Shown here: one piece after another, positions 10,196 to 21,606 of the stretch
Position numbering within the stretch: position 1 is the stretch's first letter
Layout of the letters: each line of letters opens with the position of its first letter
Origin: Hyparrhenia diplandra
Taxonomy: Eukaryota; Streptophyta; Magnoliopsida; Poales; Poaceae
DNA: 64,000 nt
Assembly: GCA_015847255.1 (NCBI GenBank)
Contig: JADLZK010004644.1
Span: forward strand, 86,460 to 150,459
Reading direction: 5' to 3'
Position numbers and translations under genes: made by a program
Notes under the pieces: model-generated
What the model was told of the DNA's origin: nothing
Seen by the model: the letters and a program-made list of their open reading frames with translations, nothing else
The model's database searches: none

Positions 10196-12439
10196 ATGGG
10201 GTAATTCATGATGCTGTACTCTCAATCTCGTTGCCTAGTTGTTCTACTCTATTCTGTGAAATTTTTGCCTTTTTTTCTCTCTTTCGCTCCCAGATCTATG
10301 ATGATAATAACAGCGGTTTCAACGTGTTATCTTGTGATGCGTCATCTTATATCTAGTTGTTCGTTCGGTCTATAATTTTTGTTGTCTTCCTACAGGAAAA
10401 TCAGATCAGATAAGTGAAACATGCGTAGCAATTCTCTGTCACGTAGGTTGACTATCTGATGGTTGTGGTAGAGGTTTCATGTGCTTCGTAGTAGTGCGCA
10501 CTGTCTATTGCCTTGTTGGAAGTATGATTTGTACCTGGAGCTGGCATAGTTTTTTTTGAGAAAAGTGGAGCTGGCATAGTTTCATGCCTGATTCATCACA
10601 TTTCTATTATCTACAATATACTGAAGTAGCTCAAATTGTGCACCAACCAATTAGACTATAATGGTGGACTCACTGCTATAGCGATAATACCTGTTATGCA
10701 TTATTGTTATGATTGGCCTGTAATGAGGAGCGCTTGCCCATATTATCTACAGCTACAGCTACTAACTTCTGTACACTCCTACAAATTAGAAATTCAGAAG
10801 CTTAGCACTCTGTTAATCCTGAGGCAGCTAACTATTATGTGGGGAACCCCTCCCTCCAAACAAACCCACCAGACGAGTTATGACTTTTTAGTGCCTTGAA
10901 TTGTAGATTCAGGGAGTATCATAGTGTGATTTTCTTTTGGACTTCCCTTTGGTTCTCTTATGTTTATGTAGCAGGCTGCATAGAGCAAGTGCTGTAATCA
11001 GATCCCTTTTTCCCAGGCACCACCAATTTAATGCTGTACAATGCCTTATAAAATCCATTGAATATTTTTTCACAATTAATCTGGATTTAAGGATGTGCAC
11101 CCTTGTTAATGGAGACAATAGTCCTCATGTGGCTCCATATTTCTTTGAGATATGCTAACATGTTGAATTGTCGACCCCCACATTGTATCACATAGTCACA
11201 TCTGGTATCACTATCACTGCCAGTTGCCCAGTTATGAAAAAGGGCAATAAATCTTTTTATTTTCCATATAAGCTTTCTTTGAAATGCCCCTGGAAGTCTA
11301 GATATTTTTGTACTGTTTTTTCGCTGCAGTTTGAGCCAGGTTTTTTTTAATATGATAAGCTCATATGGTCACTGAATATTGAATAAGTCCTTACTGTGTT
11401 ATGCTTTTGTTTAATTGGAGCATCATGCCTCTCAAGTTAACTGTATTCTCAAGGATATACTTCACAACCAAATGGGAAAATTCATTCCAAAGTAGAGGTT
11501 AGCAATCAGTAGAGTTCAGGGTCTTAAACTATACGGATGAATACTACTCTGCTTTGTAAACACCGTTTTGTAGCCCGGTAATCCTTTTGTACCTGGAGTT
11601 TTATACATCTTAAACTGAGTCTACAAAGCCATAAGATTTTTGCCTTGTTATGCGAGCTGAATGAATTAGAATCCAGCCTTTATGGTTTACGGACAAGCAG
11701 CAACTTAAGCACTTAGCTGTATAGCTTTCTTAATGTTTAAATTGAAAATGTTTGATGTGGCTACACTTGGTGTTAGCATATATTTTTGGATGCTAATGTT
11801 TGTGATTCTGCTGCAGTAAGACACGTGGTATGGGAGCTGGGCGCAAGCTCAAGACCCACAGAAGGAACCAGAGGTGGGCTGACAAAGCCTACAAGAAGAG
11901 CCATCTTGGCAACGAGTGGAAGAAACCCTTTGCTGGTTCATCTCACGCGCAAAGGGAATCGCCCTTGAAAAGATGTGAGTTAACGGAACAGCAGATTCCG
12001 TTTCTTCTGAAGAACAGGCAATTTAACCAATACCTGACATGAACCACTTCATTTGCAGCGGCATTGAGGCTAAGCAGCCTAACTCTGCTATCCGTAAGTG
12101 TGCTCGTGTCCAGCTGGTGAAGAACGGGAAGAAGATTGCTGCCTTTGTGCCCAAGCGATGGTTGCTTGAACTACATTGAGGAAAATGTAAGTTCTATTTC
12201 TCCAGCTCATAGGACTCCTCACCGTAAACTGATGTTGTTCCTCTTTCCTGCTTTTTCGTCGCTGTTCGCTTCTAATGGTCACACACCCTTTCTCTGCAGG
12301 ATGAGGTGCTGATTGCGGGGTTCGGTCGTAAGGGCCACGCTGTGGGAGATATTCAGGAGTCCGTTTCAAGGTCGTGAAGGTCTCTGGTGTTTCCCTGCTC
12401 GCCCTCTTCAAGGAGAAGAAGGAGAAGCCAAGATCTTGA
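10196..12439 (+). CDS. RPS23: 40S ribosomal protein S23 (uS12), 4 exons, frame-broken
   Basis: Small-subunit ribosomal protein at the decoding centre of cytosolic ribosomes. Exons: 10196-10200 (only ATGGG), 11817-11974, 12059-12186, 12300-12439. The tiny first exon joins the second to give MGKTRGMGAGRKLKTHRRNQ. Later blocks EAKQPNSAIRKCARVQLVK and VSGVSLLALFKEKKEKPRS match the invariant family. Four single-base indels break the frame: one extra base near 11947-11949, one near 11957, one near 12155, and one missing after 12354. The exons sum to 431 nt against 429 expected for 142 aa plus stop, exactly the net +2. Because introns, splice sites and residues are otherwise intact, I favour sequence error over a pseudogene; the retained introns exclude a processed copy. 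Confidence 0.9.
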
Positions 12440-12774
12440 AACTCTATTCCCCCTCACCACAGTGAAACCTGTAATGCTTTTGGAGTTTTTGGGCCTGTGG
12501 CGCACCGCCCACCTGTAGGGCTCTCATACCAGAACCTCATGTTGAGATGAACCTAGCAGTTGTTTTGCCATAGTTTTGTTGAAAAGCTTCTGAATTTGAA
12601 TTCTGTGTCCGAAACTGCTTATCAGTGTGTGATCTGTGATGCAATATCGTCATTCCTTGGTATCCTGCTGGTATGTTTCTGTCTTTCCTAGTCTGAGTCT
12701 GGTGTCAAAGTTGGTCGAGCGTCGGTGCAGTCACTGTTGCCAACCCGACTGCCACTGTAGAAACTGAATCACCT

Positions 12775-12840
12775 GAAGCTCTGAAGAGGTGAGTGATGTG
12801 CGGATCGACGGCTCCGAAGCTCTGAAGAGGTGAGTGATGT
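12775..12840. repeat. Two-copy 25-bp tandem repeat, period 41 bp
   Basis: GAAGCTCTGAAGAGGTGAGT plus GATGT occurs at 12775-12799 and 12816-12840, identical apart from the spacer. It lies between RPS23 and the PHD gene. No function is assigned. Confidence 0.85.
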
Positions 12841-13358
12841 CCCGGCTTCTGCATTGCTGCGATTATGCTCTCTGTGGTGTACTACTAGCGAAGCAGTGGA
12901 AATCTGGAAACTTCGACTCGATCGCAAATCGGGAGGTTCGGGCCCGTACCACATCCCTATCGTGCCAGGTCAGCAGTCTATCCGGGTCCGCCTTCCCTAT
13001 GGCCACACCTATCTGTCAGTACACGCCCTTCACGGATCTCACCTCCACGTGGGGCCACACTGAATCTCACGCTCCTGCCCCGCCGTGTCAGTGTCAGGAC
13101 CCCACGAGGCGGCATCGCGTCTCGGGCCGCCAGGCGAGGCGAAACGAACCTGCATGCCTCGCCCTGGTGCCGCCTGGGTGTAATAAAAGATTGGCGACGA
13201 AGCAAGGAAGGCAGCCGAATCCCAACTCTTGTGTGTGCGCCATCCCCTCGTCGGCCGCTGCTGCTGCTGCTGTGTCCCCTCCCCAGCCGCTCCCGCCCGG
13301 AGCACGCCGCCGCCGCCGCCGCCGGCGGCGCGGGCGCGCACCGACGCCGTCGCGTCGC

Positions 13359-16300
13359 ATGGATATGGCCCCGCGACCGTCTCCTCCAACCCGCGCTCGG
13401 TCGAGGATATCTTCAAGGACTTCTCCGGCCGCCGCGCGGGGCTCGTCCGCGCCCTCACCTCCGGTAACGACCGCTCCCCCGTCTGTCTCGCCGCTGCGCT
13501 CTGAGACCCGCGCAGATCTAACGAACGCTTTGCTTCGCGCGTCGTTCTGGTGCAGATGTGGACGAATTCTGCGGCTTGTGCGACCCAGGTGAGTGAGATC
13601 GATCGATCCGCGGCGAGCTCTCGCGCGGTGCGTGGGTGCGTCGAGTGCTGGATCCGGGCGGGAAATGAGCGGATCGGTGTTTCCTTTTCCTGCGTGCAGA
13701 TAAGGAGAATTTGTGTCTCTACGGCCTTCCCAACGGGAGCTGGGAGGTGTCGCCGCCGGCGGAGGAGGTTCCTCCGGAGTTGCCCGAGCCGGCGCTCGGC
13801 ATCAACTTTGCGCGCGACGGCATGCAGCGCCGCGACTGGCTCTCACTCGTCGCGGTCCACTCTGACTCGTGGCTCATCTCCGTCGCTTTCTTCTACGGTG
13901 CTCGCCTCAACGCCAACGACCGGTACCAATTCTATTCTGCTACCAACGCTGGAATGCTGGATTCGATTCGCCTTCTCAATCGGTTGCCTGCCTTTGCGTG
14001 AGAGGGTAGAATGCTTGTTCTTAAATTCACTTCTCGAATCTGTGGTTTTGTTAACTTCATTGTTTGCCTTTTTTTTTTCCGTGAATTAGTACCCTTGTTT
14101 GATTAGGTGATTGGGATACTTTGGGGGATGTTCGTGTTTATGATCTACATTATATTTATTTTATTTCACTTGGTGCATGTGTTTGCATGTGCACATGTTT
14201 ATTGTGCTCCTCTTTTTGTTTCCTTTGAGTGAATTGGGGGTCATGCTTTGGGGATGAGCTCGCTTTGTCTGTACTTTTGCACGCTGTTCTCTTTCCTTTT
14301 TGTTTCTGTTTATGCTGCATGAGTGCATGGTGCAATCAGAATCGTCACTCTTTATATTTCATAATGACGCATTTCATAGAATTCTGATCTCGGAGTAGTA
14401 CTGCGGAGATCATGGGTCCATCTGTTTATTATGGGGGTGTCAAACTATCGGTCCCTTTTCCACTATTTATTATAGAAAATCATGTGCAGCAGTTGAGGAT
14501 CTTGTGCTTTTATCTTGCTGTAGAACTGCATGCTCCATTGCTTCTAAGGGTTCTGTAATCAATCTTTTTTTATAGAGAACAGTGCCACGGTTTAGAACAG
14601 AGCTTAAAGAGGCATCCCTCAGCAAGTACTCTTATACATTTATTGCTGGACCATCCATTTCCAAATGCATTTGAACTTCTTAGCGAATCTTTTAATTTTT
14701 TTATGCTTGCAACTCTAAACTCTTGCAGAACGTCCTAAAATGCTGCAGCTTGCTTGCTAATGCAATTGCTCTATGTTTGCCTAGAAAGAATTTAGCTAAT
14801 TGGAAAGGTGGGAAGTTGAGATGTATTACAGTCAGGGTTGCCCAAACAATTGTGTCATTGAAAATACAAAACGGTATCTTGATCATTGAAAATTCAAAAA
14901 CGGTATGTTGAAAACACAAAACAATTGTGCCCAAACAATTTTAGCTAATTGCCCAAACAATTGTGCCAATATATCTACAGGTATGTTGATCATTGAAAAT
15001 ACAAAAGCGGTATTACTCGAGGGATGTGTAGAGTCATGGCCAACATGGGCCGTATATTAGTGACATCTATTTATGCTTTTTCTTCTTCTTAATTTTCTGT
15101 TTTTCCTGCTAGACGAGTGTTTAAATTCCTTTGCTTTTTTTTTGAGTATTTAATGGTTTTTTAGTGTATAAGAAAAATGTTGTTTTCGTCATTAAATTTA
15201 TACCTCTTGTGCCTCATATCAATATTCTCAGAATTTAACTGCATGTTCCATTACTCCTAAGTGCCTACTTTGTGGAGGTTTAGGTTTATGTATTTCAACA
15301 GCCTTCTCTATTGATTAGATTGCTAATTTGCACTTTTTTCTTTCATCTATCACAAGTTTTCCTTTGTGATTATTACAACAGAATGTTATGCATAATTAGT
15401 CCTCTGAATTCCTTTTCTATATGTTTCTCTATGCAGTTGATCCCAGATAATTTTCAGTTTCAGGGGATTTTCCAAACTTCAATTTGCCTTTTGTTCTTGG
15501 GACCTTAGTTGTTCATCTCTGCACCTGAAAATAAAATGAAATTCCCTTAACTTGAACACTTTTGGGGGCGTAGATCTTAGTTGTTAGGTCATCATTCGTT
15601 CCACTGTATGCCTGTTCTGTCCTTTTGATAGTGGGATATAGCTTTCCCATCCCTTCATCTTTTTAGGGACACGTTTTTGGGCCTAAGTACTCTGATACCC
15701 ACCTTATTATCTCAGTGATGTTTGGATATGATGTCCAGATGGTGTTATTCTGACAACTTAATGACTCTGAATGTTTTCTTTGCGAACACTTATGTATTGT
15801 TTTCTTCTGTAATAATTTGAACTACTTGGACTCTTGGAGGGATTAATCTGCATTGTTTTCCCCAGAAAAGCTAATTAGAAATTTGGACTGTAGGTCTCTT
15901 TGTAGCAATAAGATACTATTAAAGATCAAGGCTGGAAAACTGGTTGCAAAAAGAAGGAAATGTTTTTCCCTAATTTGGGACAGAATTGATGCAGCCCCTG
16001 ATTCAATTATTTACTTTTTTTATATATATTTCAGGAAGCGCTTATTCAGCTTGATCAGTGATCTTCCTTCTGTCTTTGAAGCATTTGCGGACAGGAAACA
16101 CGGTAGAGATAGGTCTGGGGTTGATAGCAGCATCAAGTCCAGACACTCATCAAAAGGTGCCGCATTAATCTTTCCGATAGTTTGTTTTTGCTGTAGTTTA
16201 TGTACAAAATCTTACTCAGAATGAGTTGCTTCTTTCTCGGGCAGAGAGGAAACGATGGCCATGCGAAGAATTCAGGGCAGCAGCTCCTGCTACCAAAGAG

Positions 16301-16513
16301 TATGACGACGACGATGACGAGGAAGACGAGGAACACACGGAAACCTTTTGTGGAAGCTGTGGCGGCCTTTACAACGCAAACGAGTTTTGGATCGGCTGCG
16401 ACATATGCGAACGGTGGTTCCACGGCAAGTGCGTGCGGATCACCCCTGCCAAAGCGGAGCACATAAAGCACTACAAGTGCCCGGACTGCAGCTCGAAGAA
16501 AATGAGGCAGTAG
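13359..16513 (+). CDS. Alfin-like PHD-finger protein, 5 exons
   Basis: Nuclear chromatin reader of the plant Alfin1-like family, whose PHD finger binds methylated histone H3K4. Exons: 13359-13463, 13556-13588, 13700-13922, 16035-16156, 16245-16513; all GT/AG. The Alfin domain spans exons 1-4, with SNPRSVEDIFKDFSGRRAGL, LCLYGLPNGSWEVSPPAEEV and GINFARDGMQRRDWLSLVAV. An acidic linker precedes the C-terminal C4HC3 PHD finger, CGSCGGLYNANEFWIGCDIC through HYKCPDC. The exons sum to 752 nt, one short of 251 codons. One base seems to be missing near 13370-13376, between the ATG at 13359 and the conserved frame; with it the protein is 250 aa, the usual family length. The third intron is 2.1 kb. Confidence 0.92.
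14844..15016. repeat. Local AT-rich repeat cluster in an intron of the PHD gene
   Basis: Repeated words GATCATTGAAAATACAAAA, CGGTAT and GCCCAAACAATTGTG recur three to four times within about 170 bp. There is no coding signal. It appears to be slippage or short-range duplication within the long third intron. Confidence 0.65.
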
Positions 16514-16990
16514 GTCCCCGTGTGCACCGGCCGTCGCTGACCCACTGATCTGATCAAACCATACTTCGTTGTTTGCCCCAAAGTCGCAACTAGCAGATGT
16601 GAATTCCTTCATTTAGGACATTTGTGGGGTTGTTATGTGGGTGGTAGGAAGAGGCAAAGGACTGATAGATACATGCTCGTCGCTTTTTTTTTTTTCCATA
16701 TATAATGGCTGGTTCATTGTTCATCGTTTTGCTTGCTTCGTCGCAGTCGTTGTGGCGGATTGAACTGATGAGTGGTTTGTTCCTGCTAGTTGTAGGCTAT
16801 TTCACTGATCTGCGTGTGTATGGTCCTGTCAAATTTGTAGGCCTGAAACCGTAGTTCCATTTGTGGGCTGATTTGCCGGCAGTCGGCGGCAGAAGTGCTC
16901 GTTTGCCGGCAGTCGCCCGAGGAGATTTTTGCATTAGAAGAGCTTGGGATTCCTACATTAGCCAGAACCTGCAGCTGAACCATGTGGCCT
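16514..16990 (+). other. Probable 3' UTR and downstream region of the PHD gene
   Basis: Non-coding sequence following the stop at 16511-16513, with a T-run near 16686-16695. A pair of GTTTGCCGGCAGTCG-like words lies at 16870-16915. No independent gene is seen. Confidence 0.4.
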
Positions 16991-17433
16991 CTGGCCTGAT
17001 CCAGCCATGATCGGAAAATGGGTCAGGCAACCAACGCGCCCCCGCCGCTCTCCTTCCCAGCTACAGCGTCGTCATCCGCTGGGCTGGGCTGCTATCAAAC
17101 AGCCGCTTTTTGAGAAGCTTTTTTTAAAAAAAAGTGTGGGAAACAAGGATATTAATTTGGACATTACATTTGAGCATACAAACCCCACGAACCGGTACAC
17201 TTCTCCATTATAAAACTACTGGAACAATGAAGTTGAACAAGCAATTTGGTAAAGTCGGAATTCATCAAGAACAGATATATGTAATATAATAAGTAGAAAA
17301 AAAAAACGTGCAACGAAGATAGGAGGCGTAGAATAACATGTGGCTAGGCAAGCCAGAACTCTGGGCCCCACGTCATACATTTACCATTTCGATCAACATT
17401 AAAATTTCTTGACCACGCTTTGGCTATCTTTAA

Positions 17434-17691
17434 TTAACTGGACGACGGCCCCGGCGCCGGTGCTGGCGACGGTGCATCGGAGGAGCTGGATTCTGAATCA
17501 GCCAGCCTCAAATCCGCATAGACGACGCGGCCTTCGGACTCGGAGCTGCCGCCGTCGCTCGAGCCGTCGACGCTGCCGAGGACGTGGATGCCTTTCTTGG
17601 CGGCAGAGGCTGTGGTGGCGAGGTGGCAAAGGAGCAGGCCCATCAGGGCCAAGCTCAGCATGGCCACACTGATCTTGTTGTGGGACGGCAT
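17434..17691 (-). CDS. Small secreted Pro/Ser-rich protein, possible arabinogalactan peptide
   Basis: Intronless frame of 85 codons. The start MPSHNKIS is chosen because the following residues (VAMLSLALMGLLLCHLATTA) form a clear signal peptide with likely cleavage after ASA; an in-frame ATG 21 codons upstream is less likely. The mature part is Ser/Asp/Glu-rich and ends in SPAPAPGPSSS, the AP/SP context that is hydroxylated and arabinogalactan-modified in plant AGPs. Cell-surface or secreted location is inferred. A TATATATAAAA box lies about 75-80 bp upstream on the same strand. Family membership beyond an AGP-like peptide is not certain. Confidence 0.7.
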   Translation of the reverse strand: MPSHNKISVAMLSLALMGLLLCHLATTASAAKKGIHVLGSVDGSSDGGSSESEGRVVYADLRLADSESSSSDAPSPAPAPGPSSS

Positions 17692-17765
17692 GTCTGTGTC
17701 TTCCAAGGTACGGTCTGGTTGATTGCTTTGTATTATTCTAGCTTGAACGCTCACAAAGGTAAGGT

Positions 17766-17776
17766 TTTATATATAG
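17766..17776 (-). promoter_or_regulatory. TATA box of the small secreted-protein gene
   Basis: The minus strand reads TATATATAAAA about 75-80 bp upstream of the chosen ATG at 17691, a fitting distance for a plant core promoter with a short leader. Confidence 0.55.
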
Positions 17777-17779
17777 TGC

Positions 17780-20290
17780 TGGGATCCACGGCCGTTTGTG
17801 GTGTTTGCGTGAAAGTGGGTTTATTCCTAATTTTGGGCGGTTATGAATGCAGCCCTCCGTTTGCCGGCTTTGAATAGGCCTTGTACGTGCCACCTGCCAC
17901 ACATGCCTTCATTTCCTCCGGCGTCCCTGTTTATGCTATAGACCGAAACGTCGATTGCGGACACGCTTCACCTTCAGTTATTATTCATCGACCTTTGTCT
18001 AATCATTTGAGATCATGTTTGTTTGGATCAAATTCAATTATAATAATGTGTGATAAAAATAATCTCTAGGTGATGACTATAATTTCTACTCATGGGTTCA
18101 CAATATAACTTCAACGTTTAATCGAGAGTTTACATGGCTTCTCAACATGGAACCCTCCGTGACCAAACCATCAAACTTCCCAGCCAACCCGCTTTGACCA
18201 CCCCCTTCCACTCCGCTTCTTTCTTTCTTCCTCTCGCGGGCCGGCACGGCCCACGCGCTCAACTCAAGCGCAGACGAGGCTTCTTTTCCTCCTCCTCCTA
18301 CCCTCACCCGCGCCCCCCACCGAAGCCGCCGGCGCTTCCCCACGCATCGCTTCCACCTCCAACTTCTCCCCGACCCATTGACACCCGACCGACCAGGGAG
18401 GTAGGCAGCCCGACCGCGAAATGGTTGTCACTGGGCGGCTTAGGAGGCGGCAAGGTGTGGGGGCTGCTTGTCAGTGCCTGGCGAGGAATCCGCCTGAGCC
18501 TGAGGAGAGGGTGGCGGGGAGGATTCAGCTCGACGGGCAGGTTCGAGGCGGATGCAAGGCGGGAGGAGAAGTGTGGCTATCGGGAAGCACTTCTAGCGCC
18601 TCACGACGAGGTGCGTGGGCGGGGGGTCGCTTAGCGGCCGCGGCCTTGAGGGAAGAAGAGCCCGTTGTCGGGCCGGGTCGGCCCGTGATAGGGGTGGTTG
18701 GCGTGGTCTCCCACCAAAGGTGGTGAACCCTAGCACGCCCCCCGAGATGAATGGGTGACCGGCGCCTCCACGAGAAACCGATGCAAGTGGCGAGATAGGG
18801 GTACGTGATAGAAGACACCAGGGTCGCGCCCATGGCTGTATACAAACAGTCTGACCGTACATGGCCTCAAAAATAAAACCCATTGGTGGAAGACTATGTA
18901 TTATTAGGGCCGTGAGTGCATCATAAGTTAGTTCGTTCTCTCTCCGTGACCGCTCACCTCCTGAAGTCCACAGCCCTCATGGCTCATGACGCTTCATGTG
19001 TTCATCTCATATAATTGTATCAGATATTCTCGTATATACCGCTCGCTCTACCGTATATACATTGTTTTTGCTATATATGGAACTTTTGATTCGTGCCTCA
19101 CTTAGAGCTTCCAACCGGCCTTGTAACTACGACGTGAAACGACTTTGGATGACACATGACTGACATGCAGCTAGCAAGGGCCTTAGCCCACGCTATGGTC
19201 TAAATTTTCCTACATATTTTGCTTTCTCCATTGTAGTGCTAGGAATTTCAAAGGGAATTTGTTCTTGAACCAAGCCTAACCATCATCTTGGCCTCACTAA
19301 GTTTGTTCGTGAGAGATTATCCCAGTTTGCATTACTTTATTTTATCTAGTTACTTTAGTGATGCTTACTCGAGTTCATTTATGATTAACGTGTCTGTTCA
19401 CCTCATGCCACCACGGTACACATGAGTAAAGACGGATACATATGCCTTACGGATCCAACTCCCTCCCCAAGTTGAACCCCATCGTCCCGTACATGCTTTC
19501 AGATCTAGCTTATTTTTGTGCACCAAAAATGAAGCTAGAAAGAGACAAGTTGCGAGAGCAAGAGAGAAGGCGGAGGAGGGCGGCCGCCAGAGGCGCTTCG
19601 CCCGGGCAACTTCTCGAGGGTCCCGAGGCCACCACCATAGTGTCATGAATCGGTGGCACCGTGGTCATCTACCAAAACTTTTTTTTTAGCACCCATCGGC
19701 CGTAACTCTGAGGAGGGTGTTCGCTACCGCCCACTAGGGCCTAGGCTCGCCCGCCCCATCGACCCACCCCGACGCCCCCATCCTCTTCCCCCCCCTTCTT
19801 TCTTCCTCCTCCCTGTCGCCCCCCGCGCGCCACCTCCGCTCGCCCATGCAGCCGCGGCGGGCCACCTCCCCCCCCTCTTCTTCTCTCCGCCAACCCAACC
19901 CTAACCCGAGCTCTAAAGTCCCCCCATGGTCCTTCTCGCCCGACCCGCCCACCCGCCCCTGGCCACCCGGCCAACCCGCACCTAAGCCGGGCCGGCGACC
20001 ATGCCGACCACCGGCCCACCGCCCCCCGGCCGACCCATTCTATATCCTCAGGAAGGCCGGCAGGCCGAGAGATCCCCTTCGCCGCCACAGAAACCGCCGG
20101 CCGCTCTCGCCTCGCTCCAAGGCCGTGGTGGACCGTGTGGGCCTAGGTAGGCCGGCCCTAAGGGGTGGTCGGCCGGCGCCGAAGATTCCTCGAACTTTGA
20201 GTGCCAAGATGACATCCGCTCCATTTCCATTTCGTTGGGCCGTGGTCGTGGCCGTTCTATCCAAGCCCAGATCTCCAGCCCAAGGTAAAA
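17780..20290. other. Gene-poor stretch with no supported feature
   Basis: Contains GC-rich open frames (18134-18634 plus; 19741-20088 minus and others) that are Pro/Arg/Gly-rich and overlap on both strands, typical of composition rather than coding. AT-rich parts near 18900-19400 show nothing recognisable. It may hold degraded transposon sequence. Confidence 0.4.
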
Positions 20291-20299
20291 TTCCAGCGA

Positions 20300-20495
20300 C
20301 CTCACGTGATGGCACGTGCCGACCCTGTCATGAGGTCCCACGCCGATGCCACACCAGCGAAACGAAAGACCAGAGAGAACGGAAGAAGCGGAGGCGAGAG
20401 GACAACTGCCGCACGGAGACAGACGCGGACGGCGGACAGACCGCACGGCGACCACCTCACCTCCGCTGCCGCCCACTCCCCGGCTTCGCTCCACG
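20300..20495 (+). other. Probable non-coding first exon / promoter of the spatacsin gene
   Basis: A GC-rich leader-like tract ends at a consensus donor (CCACG/GTGAGC at 20495/20496). The next plausible acceptor before the coding start is at 21560-21561. TGGGCC/GGGCCA-type motifs occur near 20236-20282. The transcription start is not visible. Confidence 0.4.
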
Positions 20496-21606
20496 GTGAG
20501 CACTCGCCGCACTCTCCTCCTTCCCCGTCGCCGCCTCTCCCCTCTTCTCCCCCGCGGCGCATCGCGGTCCCACGGGCTGCTGCAGTGCTGCGTGCCAGCT
20601 CGTTGCAGCGTGGGACTTAAATTCGTTTGGGGGTTTTGGTCGGTGCTGGATCCGGGTCCTGAAGCTTTGCGATTCACAGCTGGGATTGGGCTCATTTGAT
20701 GGGCACGCCCGTTTCTTCGCTCATCGTGCTAGCGCGGGGGTTTGGAAATTTGGTTGGTTGTGTGGAATTCGGATAGTTCGAGATGGGATTAGGCTTATCT
20801 CGAGTAGCTTGCATGTGTTCACTGCGCGCTTGCTCCCTTTTCAGGTCTAATTTTTTGCTAAACTGGGTTTCAAACGAGGAGTTCATCTGTCTAAGTGGTT
20901 TTGGCTGGGGATCATACATAGACTTTGTTTTGTAGCTGTATACTACCTTGCGTGCCAATGTTTTGGTAGGCAGCCTCCTGCTCAGCTTGCTCATAGGCTA
21001 AACAATGTTCACATCCCATTAGGCTTTCGCTTGAAATAGTTATGAGTTGGAACACTGTCCTGTTACTGAATACTAATGTTGTATTGTTGGTATTCTTTAA
21101 TGCTTCCTATTGGCTATGTCTGTTGTCCTCAAGCTAATCATCAACTGCATTTTGTCATATTTTAGCATTACTAAAAAAACATCAAGCAAGCGATGCTACG
21201 GGTTGTTTTAAAAGTATCCTAAATTTTAAGGCCCATATAGGGGCAGATGGAAAAAAGGAGGTGGACAATAAATTTTCTCTCTCTTTATTAGTAGGTATAG
21301 ATTATTAGCAGTCATCATGTGTGTTTTCTATTTAAATGCCCACTTAGTTCATAATCGGTAATTTTCCAAGTTTTTTTTTAAAATAAGAGAACAAGTAAGC
21401 TTAGCTTATTGAGCTTTTTTGTGTGTGTCTCATTTTGAAGCATTTGTTTGAACTTTGGTTTCTATGTATTTAATAATGAGCTACATTCCTTTTCTGTATG
21501 ACCTCTCCATGTTCTGTTCAGCTGTTGTCTAATTCCTTTTATTTCTTGGTTTCTTTTCAAGCAATGTTACATGTTACCGTCATTAGCGGTTGATGAGCAT
21601 CTGACG

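Noticed and set aside
10196..12439. RPS23 as a processed pseudogene
   Set aside because: Three introns with proper splice sites are retained; the indels occur without the substitutions expected of an old pseudogene.
12834..13592. 252-codon open frame over the start of the PHD gene
   Set aside because: It is an alternative frame over the leader and exon 1; the conserved Alfin residues lie in other frames.
18134..18634. 166-codon open frame
   Set aside because: No recognised similarity; low-complexity Pro/Arg/Gly content and competing antisense frames.
19846..20695. Long overlapping frames on both strands before the spatacsin gene
   Set aside because: GC-rich leader and promoter sequence; translations are repetitive Arg/Pro/Gly with no domain.
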